A DNA stretch of 48,519 bases, from positions 1 to 48,519 of the forward strand of contig JAEEHS010000047.1 in the NCBI GenBank assembly GCA_016281015.1, read 5' to 3'. Origin of the DNA: Bacteroidales bacterium (GTDB lineage Bacteria; Bacteroidota; Bacteroidia; Bacteroidales; UBA932). Below the pieces are notes generated by a model, which was given only the letters and a program-made list of their open reading frames with translations, did not search any database and had not been told where the DNA came from. Both the position numbers and the translations under genes were made by a program. Shown one piece after another: positions 16,141-24,138 of this stretch; position 1 is the stretch's first letter, and the number at the start of each line of letters is the position of its first letter.

Positions 16141-16971
16141 AGGGTTTTCCTCCAGCTTCTTGCCGCTACGGCTTATCTCCATGGAAAAGGCATCATCCAC
16201 AACGACCTTTCCCCCGCCAACATCTTGATTACCAGGACGGATAACGACGTCAAACTGATCGACCTCGGCTTTTCCGACGACGACACCCACTATCTCCTCA
16301 AGGGCCTCGGCGGCACCCCCCGGCTATGCTTCGCCGGAGCTCCTTTCCGGCGGACGGGTCGATGCCCGCAGCGACATCTGGACCCTCGGCCGCTTGATGA
16401 AAGACATCTTCCCGCACCGCTACCGCAGAATCGCCGCCAAGTGCCTGCGGGAGAGCCCCTCGGGGCGATACGCCTCCGTAGAGGCGCTCGAGCGCGCCTT
16501 CCGCCGCCGCGGTCAGGCCCTGCGATACGGCGCCCTGGGCCTCGCGGCCGCCCTCATGGCAGCGGCCTTTGTCTGGATGGGCTCCCGACAGCGGCAGGCT
16601 GAAGCGAAGCGAAGCGAAGTGCGCTCGAACTTCGCGCCGATTCGCTCAGCCGTGCCCTGAAAGCCATCGACGACGAAAAAGCCCGGCAGGAGGCGGCCGT
16701 CCAGGCGGCCAAGGACTATATTGACCAGTGGTACCACACGGAATCCGCAGCGTATCTGGCCGCGTTGAAAAAGGCCCGTAGCCGCGAAGAGGCGAACGCC
16801 GCGTGGATGGATTTGACAGAGCGTTACAATAAACTCTATTCAGACTCGATCGGAATGGTCCCATCAGAGCGCCACGGCGCGATCATGAGCTATTTGCAGA
16901 AGAGCTATCAGAATAAGCTCATGCCTTTATATGACGCCCTCATCCAGCGCAGTAACGAGCTGACTCCCTAG
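16141..16971 (+). pseudogene. 5'-truncated, frameshifted Ser/Thr protein kinase
   Basis: The text of a eukaryotic-type kinase is clear: YLHGKGIIHNDLSPANILI (catalytic loop, HND in place of HRD), LIDLGFSD (DLG in place of DFG), GGTPGYASPELL once corrected, then DARSDIWTLGRL and a membrane segment (ALGLAAALMAAAFVWMG). The ATP-binding N-lobe is absent. The frame breaks twice: at 16315-16321 six Cs stand where five would read GTPGYASPE, and at 16601-16619 three full GAAGC units plus a partial one stand where one unit fewer would join QAEAKRS to ALELRADSLS. The two insertions (+1 and +5) together restore the starting frame, and the last 110 residues end at TAG 16969-16971. Confidence 0.7.
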
Positions 16972-17007
16972 CCGGCCGGCTCCCGGCTGACAAAAAGACA
17001 TTAAATG

Positions 17008-17046
17008 ACAACTTGCCTTTCGGAGGCAGGTTGTTATTTTTGTATT
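17008..17046 (+). terminator. rho-independent terminator after the kinase remnant
   Basis: ACAACTTGCC (17008-17017) pairs with GGCAGGTTGT (17025-17034) over 10 bp with one G-U pair, and a T-rich stretch follows (17036-17047). It ends the kinase locus and overlaps the promoter of the next unit. Confidence 0.75.
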
Positions 17047-17068
17047 TGGGAAAATCTCGCTATATTTG
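17039..17068 (+). promoter_or_regulatory. Bacteroidales-type promoter of the structured RNA
   Basis: TTTG at 17039-17042 and TATATTTG at 17061-17068 match the -33 and -7 elements of the Bacteroidota primary sigma factor, with 18 bases between. Transcription would begin near 17074. The -33 element lies in the T-tract of the preceding terminator. Confidence 0.65.
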
Positions 17069-17280
17069 TCTTCAGCAAGGCCTTCGGACCTTGAGACATA
17101 GACAAATTAGCGTTTGCCATTTGCTCTGACCGGGTAGAAACGTAGGAAATTTCTTTTAGCAGGTTCAGCGCAAGTCGTAAACGCCCGCAATAGATACCTT
17201 CGTGGTATTACGCGGGCGTGACTTGTACCTGCTTTGGTTTCCTACGACCACTACCGGACAAGTGACGCCCGCGGTTTTTT
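17067..17280 (+). ncRNA. structured RNA with two exclusive stems; leader attenuator or 6S-like RNA
   Basis: A long rod can form from nested pairs: CCGGGTAG (17130-17137) with CTACCGG (17251-17257), GTAGGAAA (17142-17149) with TTTCCTAC (17238-17245), AGCAGGT (17158-17164) with ACCTGCT (17227-17233), CAAGTC (17171-17176) with GACTTG (17220-17225), ACGCCCGC (17181-17188) with GCGGGCGT (17212-17219), and a small tip. However 17212-17226 can instead pair with ACAAGTGACGCCCGC (17258-17272), 14 of 15 bases, followed by GGTTTTTT: a terminator. The two folds exclude each other, as in an attenuator or riboswitch. A smaller CAAGG/CCTTG hairpin lies at 17076-17093. The next gene starts 41 bases after the U-run with no clear promoter between. 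A free 6S-like RNA of about 200 nt is the alternative. Confidence 0.6.
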
Positions 17281-17320
17281 GTGTGGAGACACGTATTTAT
17301 AAACTATAATTTTTAGAGTT

Positions 17321-17782
17321 ATGCTTAAACGTTTCTTTATTCTGGCAGTGGCCACGATGTCCTTGGTATCATGCGGAATCAGCGCTGGTGGCAGCGCAAA
17401 GTTAGTCTCTACAGCGACTTATCAGAAAATGAGTTTCCAGCCATATGTAACTCCCGTTCAGGTAGATTTGGAGGTCTCTCCGAACAAAATTTCCTACTTC
17501 ATGCTGGTTAGCGAAACCGTTCGAATGGGCGGATTTGACAATGTCGTGGCAACAGCCGTAAAAGAAGCGCTGGAAGCGAATGGAAAGGCCGATGTGATCG
17601 TTGGCCTGCAGACCCAGACCAAGTATAATGACAAAGGCGAGATTGAATCCATCAACATCTCCGGCTTCCCGGCCAAATATGTCAATTTCCGCAGCAACAG
17701 CACCCTGCCGCTTGTCCAGCAGAAAGAAGAGCCCGCTGGCGGACTGTCTCTCCCTTTCGCTAAAAAAAGAAGTAAAGAATAA
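17321..17782 (+). CDS. small lipoprotein, unknown function
   Basis: A 153-residue product with a lipoprotein signal (MLKRFFILAVATMSLVSC, lipid-carrying Cys18). The mature part is beta-rich and contains PVQVDLEVSPNKISYF, a pattern of short Bacteroidales lipoproteins that I cannot assign to a named family, and a middle section (VVATAVKEALEANGKADVIVG) that looks like a single helix-strand unit. The C-terminus is basic (AKKRSKE). It is the first gene after the structured RNA and probably shares a transcript with the outer-membrane gene that starts 2 bases after its stop. Confidence 0.7.
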   Translation: MLKRFFILAVATMSLVSCGISAGGSAKLVSTATYQKMSFQPYVTPVQVDLEVSPNKISYFMLVSETVRMGGFDNVVATAVKEALEANGKADVIVGLQTQTKYNDKGEIESINISGFPAKYVNFRSNSTLPLVQQKEEPAGGLSLPFAKKRSKE

Positions 17783-17784
17783 CC

Positions 17785-18978
17785 ATGTTCATTCACAGAC
17801 TGTTTTCTGCATTTGCCGCCCTGCTGGCAAGTGCAGTTTTGTTCGCGCAGACCAATACGCGTCCGGTAAAAGGATTTGTGCAGGATGAGGATGGACGTAT
17901 TCTCAAAAATGTTGTCATCAAAGCCGAAACGGGCGAGGAGTTCTCTCCAAACACTGACGGCAGTTTTGAAATTCTGGTTCCCTTCACCTGCCGATCACTC
18001 ACTTTCTCGGCGCTCCATTATTTTGAGAGCAGACAGGAAGTTGATGGTTCTTATCTGCTCGTTCGGCTAAAGTATGACAAGAACGCCGAGGAGAAGGAGC
18101 GCAAGGAAGCAGAGGCCAAGGCGAAAGCCGAGGAAGAGGCCCGGGCAAAAGCAGAAAAAGAAGCGGCCAAGGCAGAAAAAGAAGCGGCCAAGGCAGAAAA
18201 AGAAGCGGCCAAGGCAGCCGAACGTGCAGAGAAAGAACGCCTTGCTGCTGAAGAAAAAGCCCGTAAGGATGCTGAGACGGCAGCAAAGGAGGAAGAAGAA
18301 GCCAAAGCACGGGCTGAACAAGAACGACTGGATGCCGAAAAAAGGGCGCAAATGGAGGCTGAAGAAGCAGCCAGGGCAGAGGCTCTTGCCAAAGAAAGAG
18401 CCGAACGCAAAGCCCAGATTGCGGCATTGGACAAAGCCTACAATGAGCGTTTTGCAAACAAGGGTTTTGAACACGAACTGTCCATCTCTTACTCCTATAA
18501 CCTGAGAACAGCCGACTTCACGTACACGTACTCCGGAAATCGACATTATGGGACCCTCCACCCCTTCGAGGTGGATTATTCCTTGAATTATAAGTTCGGG
18601 CGGGCGTTTTCCATGGGCGTCGGTGCCGGCGTTCTGTACCATGCGAAAAGCGTTACCATCATCGGAGATGAAATCATCGGAGGGTTTGCTGACGCCGACT
18701 TTCAGGAGAAGCGACTGGATATCGCCGTATTGGCCAACATGAAAATCCGGCCCCTACGAACCGCTGTCAGACCCGTTCTCCAATTATCCGGCGGTTATTA
18801 TCTCTTAACGGGTAGCTGGATGGGCGAAGCCGCTGTAGGAGCAGAGTTCCGCCTCGCCAGAAGAGGGGCGATCGGTCTTTCTGCGCTTGTCAAATCGTTA
18901 CCCTATCCCGATGACAGATACTGGGGAGGTTATTTCTATGCTCTGTCCATCGGAGCCAAGACCACTTTTAGTTTTTAA
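17785..18978 (+). CDS. outer-membrane barrel protein with TolA-like coiled coil
   Basis: This 397-residue exported protein has four parts: a signal peptide ending near LFAQ, a carboxypeptidase-regulatory-like beta domain (about 29-90: GFVQDEDGRILKNVVIKAET), a strongly charged Ala/Glu/Lys helix (about 92-215) like the stalk of TolA, and a C-terminal barrel-like region of about 180 residues ending in Phe (TTFSF), as outer-membrane proteins do. Three identical 21-bp units at 18151-18213 lengthen the helix. The helix could span the periplasm or bind peptidoglycan. It lies 2 bases after the lipoprotein gene and 14 bases before the BACON/Ig gene, so all three are likely co-expressed. Confidence 0.7.
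   Translation: MFIHRLFSAFAALLASAVLFAQTNTRPVKGFVQDEDGRILKNVVIKAETGEEFSPNTDGSFEILVPFTCRSLTFSALHYFESRQEVDGSYLLVRLKYDKNAEEKERKEAEAKAKAEEEARAKAEKEAAKAEKEAAKAEKEAAKAAERAEKERLAAEEKARKDAETAAKEEEEAKARAEQERLDAEKRAQMEAEEAARAEALAKERAERKAQIAALDKAYNERFANKGFEHELSISYSYNLRTADFTYTYSGNRHYGTLHPFEVDYSLNYKFGRAFSMGVGAGVLYHAKSVTIIGDEIIGGFADADFQEKRLDIAVLANMKIRPLRTAVRPVLQLSGGYYLLTGSWMGEAAVGAEFRLARRGAIGLSALVKSLPYPDDRYWGGYFYALSIGAKTTFSF
18151..18213 (+). repeat. three tandem 21-bp coding repeats
   Basis: Three exact copies of a 21-base unit starting GCAGAAAAAGAAGCGG code for the heptad AEKEAAK in the coiled coil. Copy number changes would alter stalk length without breaking the frame. Confidence 0.85.
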
Positions 18979-18992
18979 ACCAACCGTGTAAC

Positions 18993-21900
18993 ATGAGGTA
19001 TCATTCTTGGTTGAGTGCCGCCTGTTCGCTGGTGCTTTCACTTTCCGCCTGCCAGCAGGAAGCCGTGGCACCCGAACAGCAGATTTCCGGCCGTTATGCC
19101 CTTGATAACAATGGGACGACCGACACGTATTTGGATTTCAATACCGGTCGCCTGACCATCTATAAATCAGACGAAGCTTACCCCCTCGCCGAGCATAAAA
19201 TCTGGGATTGCAACGAGGATTTCTTTAAAGTAAACGAGTCCTCTAACTACAGCATTACTGACGGAAGATTGGTATCTTCCTGGGAGAATTTCGGCAAGGT
19301 CGAGTTCTCCGAAAACAAACTTTTTATGCAGGGGAAGACCTATCTCGAGTTAAAAGGCTTTGAGAGCGGGCCCTACTCCGTCATCCGTCCTTCAAAGGAT
19401 AGGCTTGATCTGAGTTACGCCGCCGAGACGGTTGAGCTCGCCGTTAATGTTGAAAATGCCCTTCCGGCGTGGTCCCTTGCGGCGGAAACCAAGACAGAAT
19501 GGATCTCGGATTTGAAAGTCGAGAGTAACGTCTTGCGTCTCAAGACAAGTTCAACGGCCACCGACCGGTCGGGCGTAATCGAACTAAAGTACCCGCATGC
19601 AGAGACCGTCTCCCTGCCCGTAAGTCAAAAGCCTTCGACCTTCATCAAGCCGGCATCTGAGAACCTGACGTTTGGTTATGAGGCGTCAAGCCAGACACTC
19701 AGCTACACGATTGAGAATCCAATTGCCGGATCCAGTCTTAATGCAACGACAGTCGCACTGTGGATCAGCGATATCCAGATTTCAGACACTCAGATCAGCT
19801 TCAAACTGAGTGAAAACAATTCCGGCGCTGACCGCAGCTCATCTTTTTCTCTCAGCTATGGTGGAGCACCCAATGTCATAGTACCTGTGACGCAGAAGTG
19901 GTCTGCGTCCAGTTTCACTCTGACTCCGATGAGCCAGGAGGCTGCATACACTGGCGGTTCGTTCAACTTTAGCTTTTCCATAAGCAATCCGCATTCGGAT
20001 GCCAGTGTTGTTGCAGTGAGCCAGGACAACTGGATAACCGATGTCGCCGTTTCCGGCAACAAGGTAACTTATAAGGTCGCCGAGAACAATTCCGGGGCTC
20101 TGCGCACAGGGAAGATCAAACTGACCTACGGCAGCTATGCCACTGCGGAGTTTACTGTGACGCAGACGTGGTCCGCTTCCGATTTTACCCTGACTCCGAC
20201 GAGTCAGGAGACGGCATACACCGGAGGTTCATTCAACTTTAGCTTTTCCATAAGCCATCCGCATTCGGATGCCAGTGTTGTTGCAGTGAGCCAGGACAAT
20301 TGGATAACCGATGTTGCCGTTTCCGCCAACAAGGTAACTTATAAGGTTGCCGAGAACAATTCCGGTGCTCAGCGGACAGGGAAGATCAAACTGACCTACG
20401 GCAGCTATGCCACGGCGGAGTTTTCTGTGACACAGGCGTGGTCTGCGTCCAGTTTCACTCTGACTCCGGCAAACCAGGAGGTGGCATACACCGGCGGTTC
20501 GTTCGGTTTTGACTTTGCCGTCAATAATCCCCGTGCTGACGTCAATGTCGTTGCCGCAAGCCAGGCCAACTGGATAACCGATGTTGCCGTTTCCGGCAAC
20601 AAGGTCATATTCAAGGTTACCGAGAATAATTCCGGGGCTCTGCGCACAGGGAAGATCAAACTGAGCTACGGCAGCTATGCCACGGCGGAGTTTACTGTGA
20701 TGCAGAAGTGGTCCGCGTCCAGTTTCATTCTGACTCCGGCAAGCCAGGAGGTGGCATACACCGGTGGTTCGTTCAACTTTAGCTTTTCCGTAAGCAATCC
20801 GCATTCGGATGCCAGTGTTGTTGCAGTGAGCCTAGCCAATTGGATTACCGATGTTGTTCTAAACGGCAACAAGGTAACTTATAAAGTTGCGGAGAACAAT
20901 TCTGGCACTCAGCGGACAGGGAGGATCAAACTGACTTATGGAAGCTACGCCACGGCGGAGTTTACTGTGACTCAGAAAGGAACGCCTGTTACTTCATTGT
21001 CTCTCAATAAGTCTAGTTTAGCCTTGCATACTGGTAATAGTGAAAAACTCGTTGCTATCGTTGAACCTTCTGACGCAACTTTGGCTTGGTCATCCTCTAA
21101 CACATCTGTAGCAACAGTAAGCAGTGATGGTACCGTAACGGCTGTAGGCAATGGAACTGCTACGATTACGGTGTCTGCCACTGACGGAAGCGGGAAGAAT
21201 GCCAAATGCACGGTCGCGGTTACGACCTTGGTCAGCAGTATTACCTTAGACAAGACTTCGCTAACGTTACATCCTGGAGAGAGCTCAACATTAACACCCA
21301 CGGTCTTGCCATCTACTGCCAGCAATAAGGCCCTGACATGGACGTCATCTGACAATTCTGTCGCTACAGTTAGCACAAGCGGTGTTGTAACGGCTAAGGG
21401 CAACGGGACGGCCACTATTACGGTGTCTGCTACTGATGGAAGCGGCAAGAATGCCAAATGCACGGTTACAGTTATGACCCTGGTTAGCAGTGTTAGTTTA
21501 GACAAGACTAGTCTAGAGTTATACAAAGGTGATAGTTTTACATTGTCGGCAACTGTTTCTCCATCTACTGCCAGCAATAAGGCCCTGACATGGACGTCAT
21601 CCGACAATTCTGTCGCTACAGTTAGCAATAGCGGTGTTGTAACGGCTAAAGGCAATGGAACTGCCACAATTACTGTGTCTGCCACTGACGGAAGCGGTAA
21701 GAATGCCACGTGCAAGGTTACCGTCTCTATTCGACCTCCAGAAGCCATTGATATGGGTACAGTCCTCTGGTCCGAAAGCTGGGCAGGTGGAGCCAAAGAC
21801 AAGACTCCGGCCGAATATCAGGCTCTATCGACAGCCTCGACCGTCGTTTACGGAGGCGGAAGCGTCACTTACACTTCAGCTAATGGCGGTTCAACGACTA

Positions 21901-22295
21901 AGTTGTATGACGATGCACTGGTCTATGTCCCAGGCAATTATAGCGGGAGCCTTGCCAAGCCGGAGAATCCTTACAACCTGCTTATTTCCAAGACCAACGG
22001 CTGGTGGAAGATCGCTGGCATCCCTTGCAAAGATGTCGCCAAGGCAAAACTGACCATCCACTCCAACTACGGCACTTCATCATATTTCAATCCGTCCAGC
22101 AATACGACCGGTGTGAGTTTCGGCACGATGAGTGCGACCAACTACAACTCCGACTGGGGAAAGAAAGTGTATGTCGTTACATACGAAATCACTTTCAGCG
22201 GGAGTGCGGAAACCTTCGATCTGACGCTCCAGAACACTAACTCGGGTAATGTCCGAGTGACAGACCTCAGCATCGAAGTAACGGAAGCGAAATAA
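18993..22295 (+). CDS. large BACON and Ig-like repeat surface lipoprotein
   Basis: The 1100-residue product begins with a lipoprotein signal (lipobox LSAC, Cys20). After a 110-residue N-terminal domain there are about six BACON-type modules of 85-90 residues, each with a core such as NWITDVAVSGNKVTYKV and ending in VTQ. Three group-2 Ig-like domains follow (SLDKTSL, TWTSSDNSVATVS, GTATITVSATDGSG). A C-terminal domain of roughly 190 residues begins about VLWSESWAGG and looks like a jelly-roll carbohydrate-binding or anchor domain. BACON modules usually bind glycans or mucin, or act as spacers. The protein is probably displayed on the surface with its two operon partners. The repeats are highly similar at DNA level, so copy number may vary between strains. 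Confidence 0.78.
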   Translation: MRYHSWLSAACSLVLSLSACQQEAVAPEQQISGRYALDNNGTTDTYLDFNTGRLTIYKSDEAYPLAEHKIWDCNEDFFKVNESSNYSITDGRLVSSWENFGKVEFSENKLFMQGKTYLELKGFESGPYSVIRPSKDRLDLSYAAETVELAVNVENALPAWSLAAETKTEWISDLKVESNVLRLKTSSTATDRSGVIELKYPHAETVSLPVSQKPSTFIKPASENLTFGYEASSQTLSYTIENPIAGSSLNATTVALWISDIQISDTQISFKLSENNSGADRSSSFSLSYGGAPNVIVPVTQKWSASSFTLTPMSQEAAYTGGSFNFSFSISNPHSDASVVAVSQDNWITDVAVSGNKVTYKVAENNSGALRTGKIKLTYGSYATAEFTVTQTWSASDFTLTPTSQETAYTGGSFNFSFSISHPHSDASVVAVSQDNWITDVAVSANKVTYKVAENNSGAQRTGKIKLTYGSYATAEFSVTQAWSASSFTLTPANQEVAYTGGSFGFDFAVNNPRADVNVVAASQANWITDVAVSGNKVIFKVTENNSGALRTGKIKLSYGSYATAEFTVMQKWSASSFILTPASQEVAYTGGSFNFSFSVSNPHSDASVVAVSLANWITDVVLNGNKVTYKVAENNSGTQRTGRIKLTYGSYATAEFTVTQKGTPVTSLSLNKSSLALHTGNSEKLVAIVEPSDATLAWSSSNTSVATVSSDGTVTAVGNGTATITVSATDGSGKNAKCTVAVTTLVSSITLDKTSLTLHPGESSTLTPTVLPSTASNKALTWTSSDNSVATVSTSGVVTAKGNGTATITVSATDGSGKNAKCTVTVMTLVSSVSLDKTSLELYKGDSFTLSATVSPSTASNKALTWTSSDNSVATVSNSGVVTAKGNGTATITVSATDGSGKNATCKVTVSIRPPEAIDMGTVLWSESWAGGAKDKTPAEYQALSTASTVVYGGGSVTYTSANGGSTTKLYDDALVYVPGNYSGSLAKPENPYNLLISKTNGWWKIAGIPCKDVAKAKLTIHSNYGTSSYFNPSSNTTGVSFGTMSATNYNSDWGKKVYVVTYEITFSGSAETFDLTLQNTNSGNVRVTDLSIEVTEAK
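19905..20984 (+). repeat. four tandem 270-bp BACON-coding units
   Basis: Units begin at 19905, 20175, 20445 and 20715, each exactly 270 bases (90 codons), with very high nucleotide identity; many 20-base stretches are shared unchanged. Two more diverged modules precede them. Such arrays arise by unequal recombination. Confidence 0.85.
20988..21734 (+). repeat. three tandem Ig-like (group 2) coding units
   Basis: Units start near 20988, 21231 and 21483 and are 243-252 bases long. The second and third share long exact tracts around the codons for TASNKALTWTSSDNSVATVS. Confidence 0.75.
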
Positions 22296-22303
22296 TCCTT
22301 AGT

Positions 22304-22340
22304 GGTAGTAACTTGCCGAAACTTCGGAAAAGTTGCTGCC
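22304..22340 (+). terminator. hairpin after the envelope operon, terminator-like
   Basis: GGTAG, AACTT and CCGAA on the left pair with TTCGG, AAGTT and CTGCC on the right, giving a long stem with small bulges that starts 9 bases after the stop of the repeat lipoprotein. The T-run expected of a strong terminator is missing, so it may act as a 3'-end stabiliser. Confidence 0.4.
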
Positions 22341-22429
22341 ACTTGCATATAACTCCGTGCCACTTACACGTACTTCGTCGGATGCTTACTTAAGTAATGT
22401 ATAATATGTTCAATTAATTAATCTTGCAA

Positions 22430-23077
22430 ATGATAATCGAACTGAATAACCAAATCTCTTTTGCAAACGATTTTCTCCAGAAATATATGCTTGGAGGGTT
22501 TGGTTCAATGAATAAGACGGATGTCGAAATCCTGGTATTCCATCTATTAAGGAAGTATTCCACTCTAACGGATAATAAATCTCAACAAGATTTAAGTCTT
22601 GCTTTACGCATCCCTGTAAGTAAAATCTCTCGGCTTTGCTATGAGGCAAACTTGCGCTATGGTGAAGATTCCACTCGGGAAAAATACTTCAAGGATTCGC
22701 TAATGCCGATTTTATTAGAGGCACGTTTCAATATAGAGAGTAACCGGGTTCGTTTTGCTGTGGAAGATAAGTTTCTTCGCTTACAGCTTCAGGCAAAGAT
22801 GAAAGAGATTCACGGATATGCCGACTCTTCATTTAATAGTGAAGTGGTTTCTATTTCCGTCTCTGATTTTGCTGTTTTTTACACAACTTTTTTCCCCGAA
22901 GATGCTCAAAAGCTGGAAGATGCTGTTGATAAGGCCACTAAGGAGTCAAAGAATCCAAAATCGTCTTTTGCTGAAAGGTTGTCTTCATATCTCAAACAAT
23001 TGGCAACCGACGGTTCAATTCAAGTGATTGGCGGCATTACATTACAGGTTGTTTTGAAAGCGGTACATCTTCTTTAG
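22430..23077 (+). CDS. unknown helical protein
   Basis: A 215-residue product starting at the ATG at 22430 (a TTG six bases earlier is also in frame). Residues about 25-75 (MNKTDVEILVFHLLRKYSTL through LALRIPVSKISRLCYEANL) resemble a winged-helix or helix-turn-helix region. The rest is helical, with a hydrophobic C-terminal end (GITLQVVLKAVHLL). I recognise no family. The gene is much more AT-rich than the operon before it and forms a group with the next two genes, suggesting acquired DNA. The hydrophobic end could touch a membrane or bury in a partner. Confidence 0.6.
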   Translation: MIIELNNQISFANDFLQKYMLGGFGSMNKTDVEILVFHLLRKYSTLTDNKSQQDLSLALRIPVSKISRLCYEANLRYGEDSTREKYFKDSLMPILLEARFNIESNRVRFAVEDKFLRLQLQAKMKEIHGYADSSFNSEVVSISVSDFAVFYTTFFPEDAQKLEDAVDKATKESKNPKSSFAERLSSYLKQLATDGSIQVIGGITLQVVLKAVHLL

Positions 23078-23089
23078 AAAAACGAGAGT

Positions 23090-23314
23090 ATGAGAAAACG
23101 ATTTAGGTTAAAATCTGGACTTTATGATTCAATTCCCAACCTTAGTCCAGAAATAGAAGTTATTGATACCGTTGTATTAAGAGTTAAAGATATTCTTTTC
23201 GAAATTGGATATGGAGAGGAGGATGGAGAAACACGGATCTATTACTATGATAAATATGGGAATCTCTTTCCCAAAGCGTATCTTGATGTTTATTATGAAG
23301 AGTTCATAGAATAG
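23090..23314 (+). CDS. small unknown protein
   Basis: A 74-residue product, acidic and rich in Tyr (YYYDKYGN), beginning with a basic stretch (MRKRFRLK). No signal peptide or membrane segment is visible and no family is recognised. It lies 12 bases after the preceding gene in the same AT-rich block, which supports co-transcription. The short length keeps confidence moderate. Confidence 0.5.
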   Translation: MRKRFRLKSGLYDSIPNLSPEIEVIDTVVLRVKDILFEIGYGEEDGETRIYYYDKYGNLFPKAYLDVYYEEFIE

Positions 23315-23363
23315 TGATTCGACACAGATGAGATTGCATATCATAAGAATACATTAATTCATT

Positions 23364-23927
23364 ATGAGTTTATTTAACAAAGATTTAGTCGAAAATGAGG
23401 AGTGCTTCCGGCAGAGAATAACCGTCGAAGAGAATATCGCCCTTTCCCTTGGACTGGGCGCGTGTGTAGTTGAGACAGAGGATACGAGGCCGTTCCTTGC
23501 TGCTTTGTACGAGAAGTTAAGTGTGGATTACACCATACTGGGAACCGGACCGCTGGCTGACAGGTTAAGGTCTCAGCAAGGCCGTCCCATTCTCCGCTGG
23601 GACGTTAGCAAGTTCTGTAAAGATGATGCCGTCGGATCGATGTATATCTTGTCTCAGCGGAAGGACAAGCCGATCGTCATCATCGAGAACATCACGGATA
23701 TCCCGGATGGGGACAGAAACATCTATGACGACCCGGTGCTCGTTGAGAATATCCTCCTCCATTCCTGGAAGGACGACACGATTCATTTGACCCATCCTCA
23801 GCACGGGCCTTTCCAACTGAACAAATGGGACTACACCGTCATCTTTCCCGTCAAGCCCGGTGACATTGCCAAACTCCATCGCCGTGTTCCTGACGGTATC
23901 GAATTGATTCCATTCCTCCCGCGTTGA
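23364..23927 (+). CDS. unknown protein, possibly degenerate P-loop fold
   Basis: A 187-residue soluble protein. The middle alternates beta strands and helices (KPIVIIENITDIPDG resembles a Walker B-like strand with acidic ends, and GRPILRWDVSKF precedes it), which suggests an ATPase-like fold, but no Walker A lysine motif is visible. I do not recognise the family. Its stop codon (23925-23927) lies inside the first copy of the 55-bp direct repeat, so the repeat supplies the last codons. The next gene in the same direction is the Rpn-type nuclease. Confidence 0.55.
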   Translation: MSLFNKDLVENEECFRQRITVEENIALSLGLGACVVETEDTRPFLAALYEKLSVDYTILGTGPLADRLRSQQGRPILRWDVSKFCKDDAVGSMYILSQRKDKPIVIIENITDIPDGDRNIYDDPVLVENILLHSWKDDTIHLTHPQHGPFQLNKWDYTVIFPVKPGDIAKLHRRVPDGIELIPFLPR

Positions 23928-23973
23928 CACCTACAAGGCGCTGCAATGCGGTTTTTCTGTCGACGCGGCAGGG
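23919..23973 (+). repeat. 55-bp direct repeat, left copy
   Basis: This sequence is identical over all 55 bases to 25189-25243. Its ends, CCGCGTTGAC and GTCGACGCGG, form a 10-bp stem with one G-T pair. It overlaps the stop codon of the preceding gene. Confidence 0.92.
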
Positions 23974-24138
23974 TGCAGGACCTGTTGCAAATCGTCCAAA
24001 CTACCCCTTGAAACATATATTATATGGGCCAAACATAAAAATCAGCATCCTGGTGGCCTGAAACGCTGGTTTTCTTCATTTTCTTTACGCATTTTTGTCC
24101 CGGCGATATTGCCGTAAAACTCTAAATTGACCAAGCAA

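Noticed and set aside
17067..17280. Firm assignment as 6S RNA
   Set aside because: The rod-like fold is suggestive, but the second exclusive stem with a U-run and the downstream operon fit an attenuator as well. Without a covariance model I leave the class open.
19905..21734. Regular repeats that might be taken for a CRISPR array
   Set aside because: Units are 243-270 bases, in frame and coding for BACON and Ig-like domains; there are no unique spacers.
23919..23973. The 55-bp repeat as a transcription terminator
   Set aside because: It has a stem but no T-run after it in either copy.
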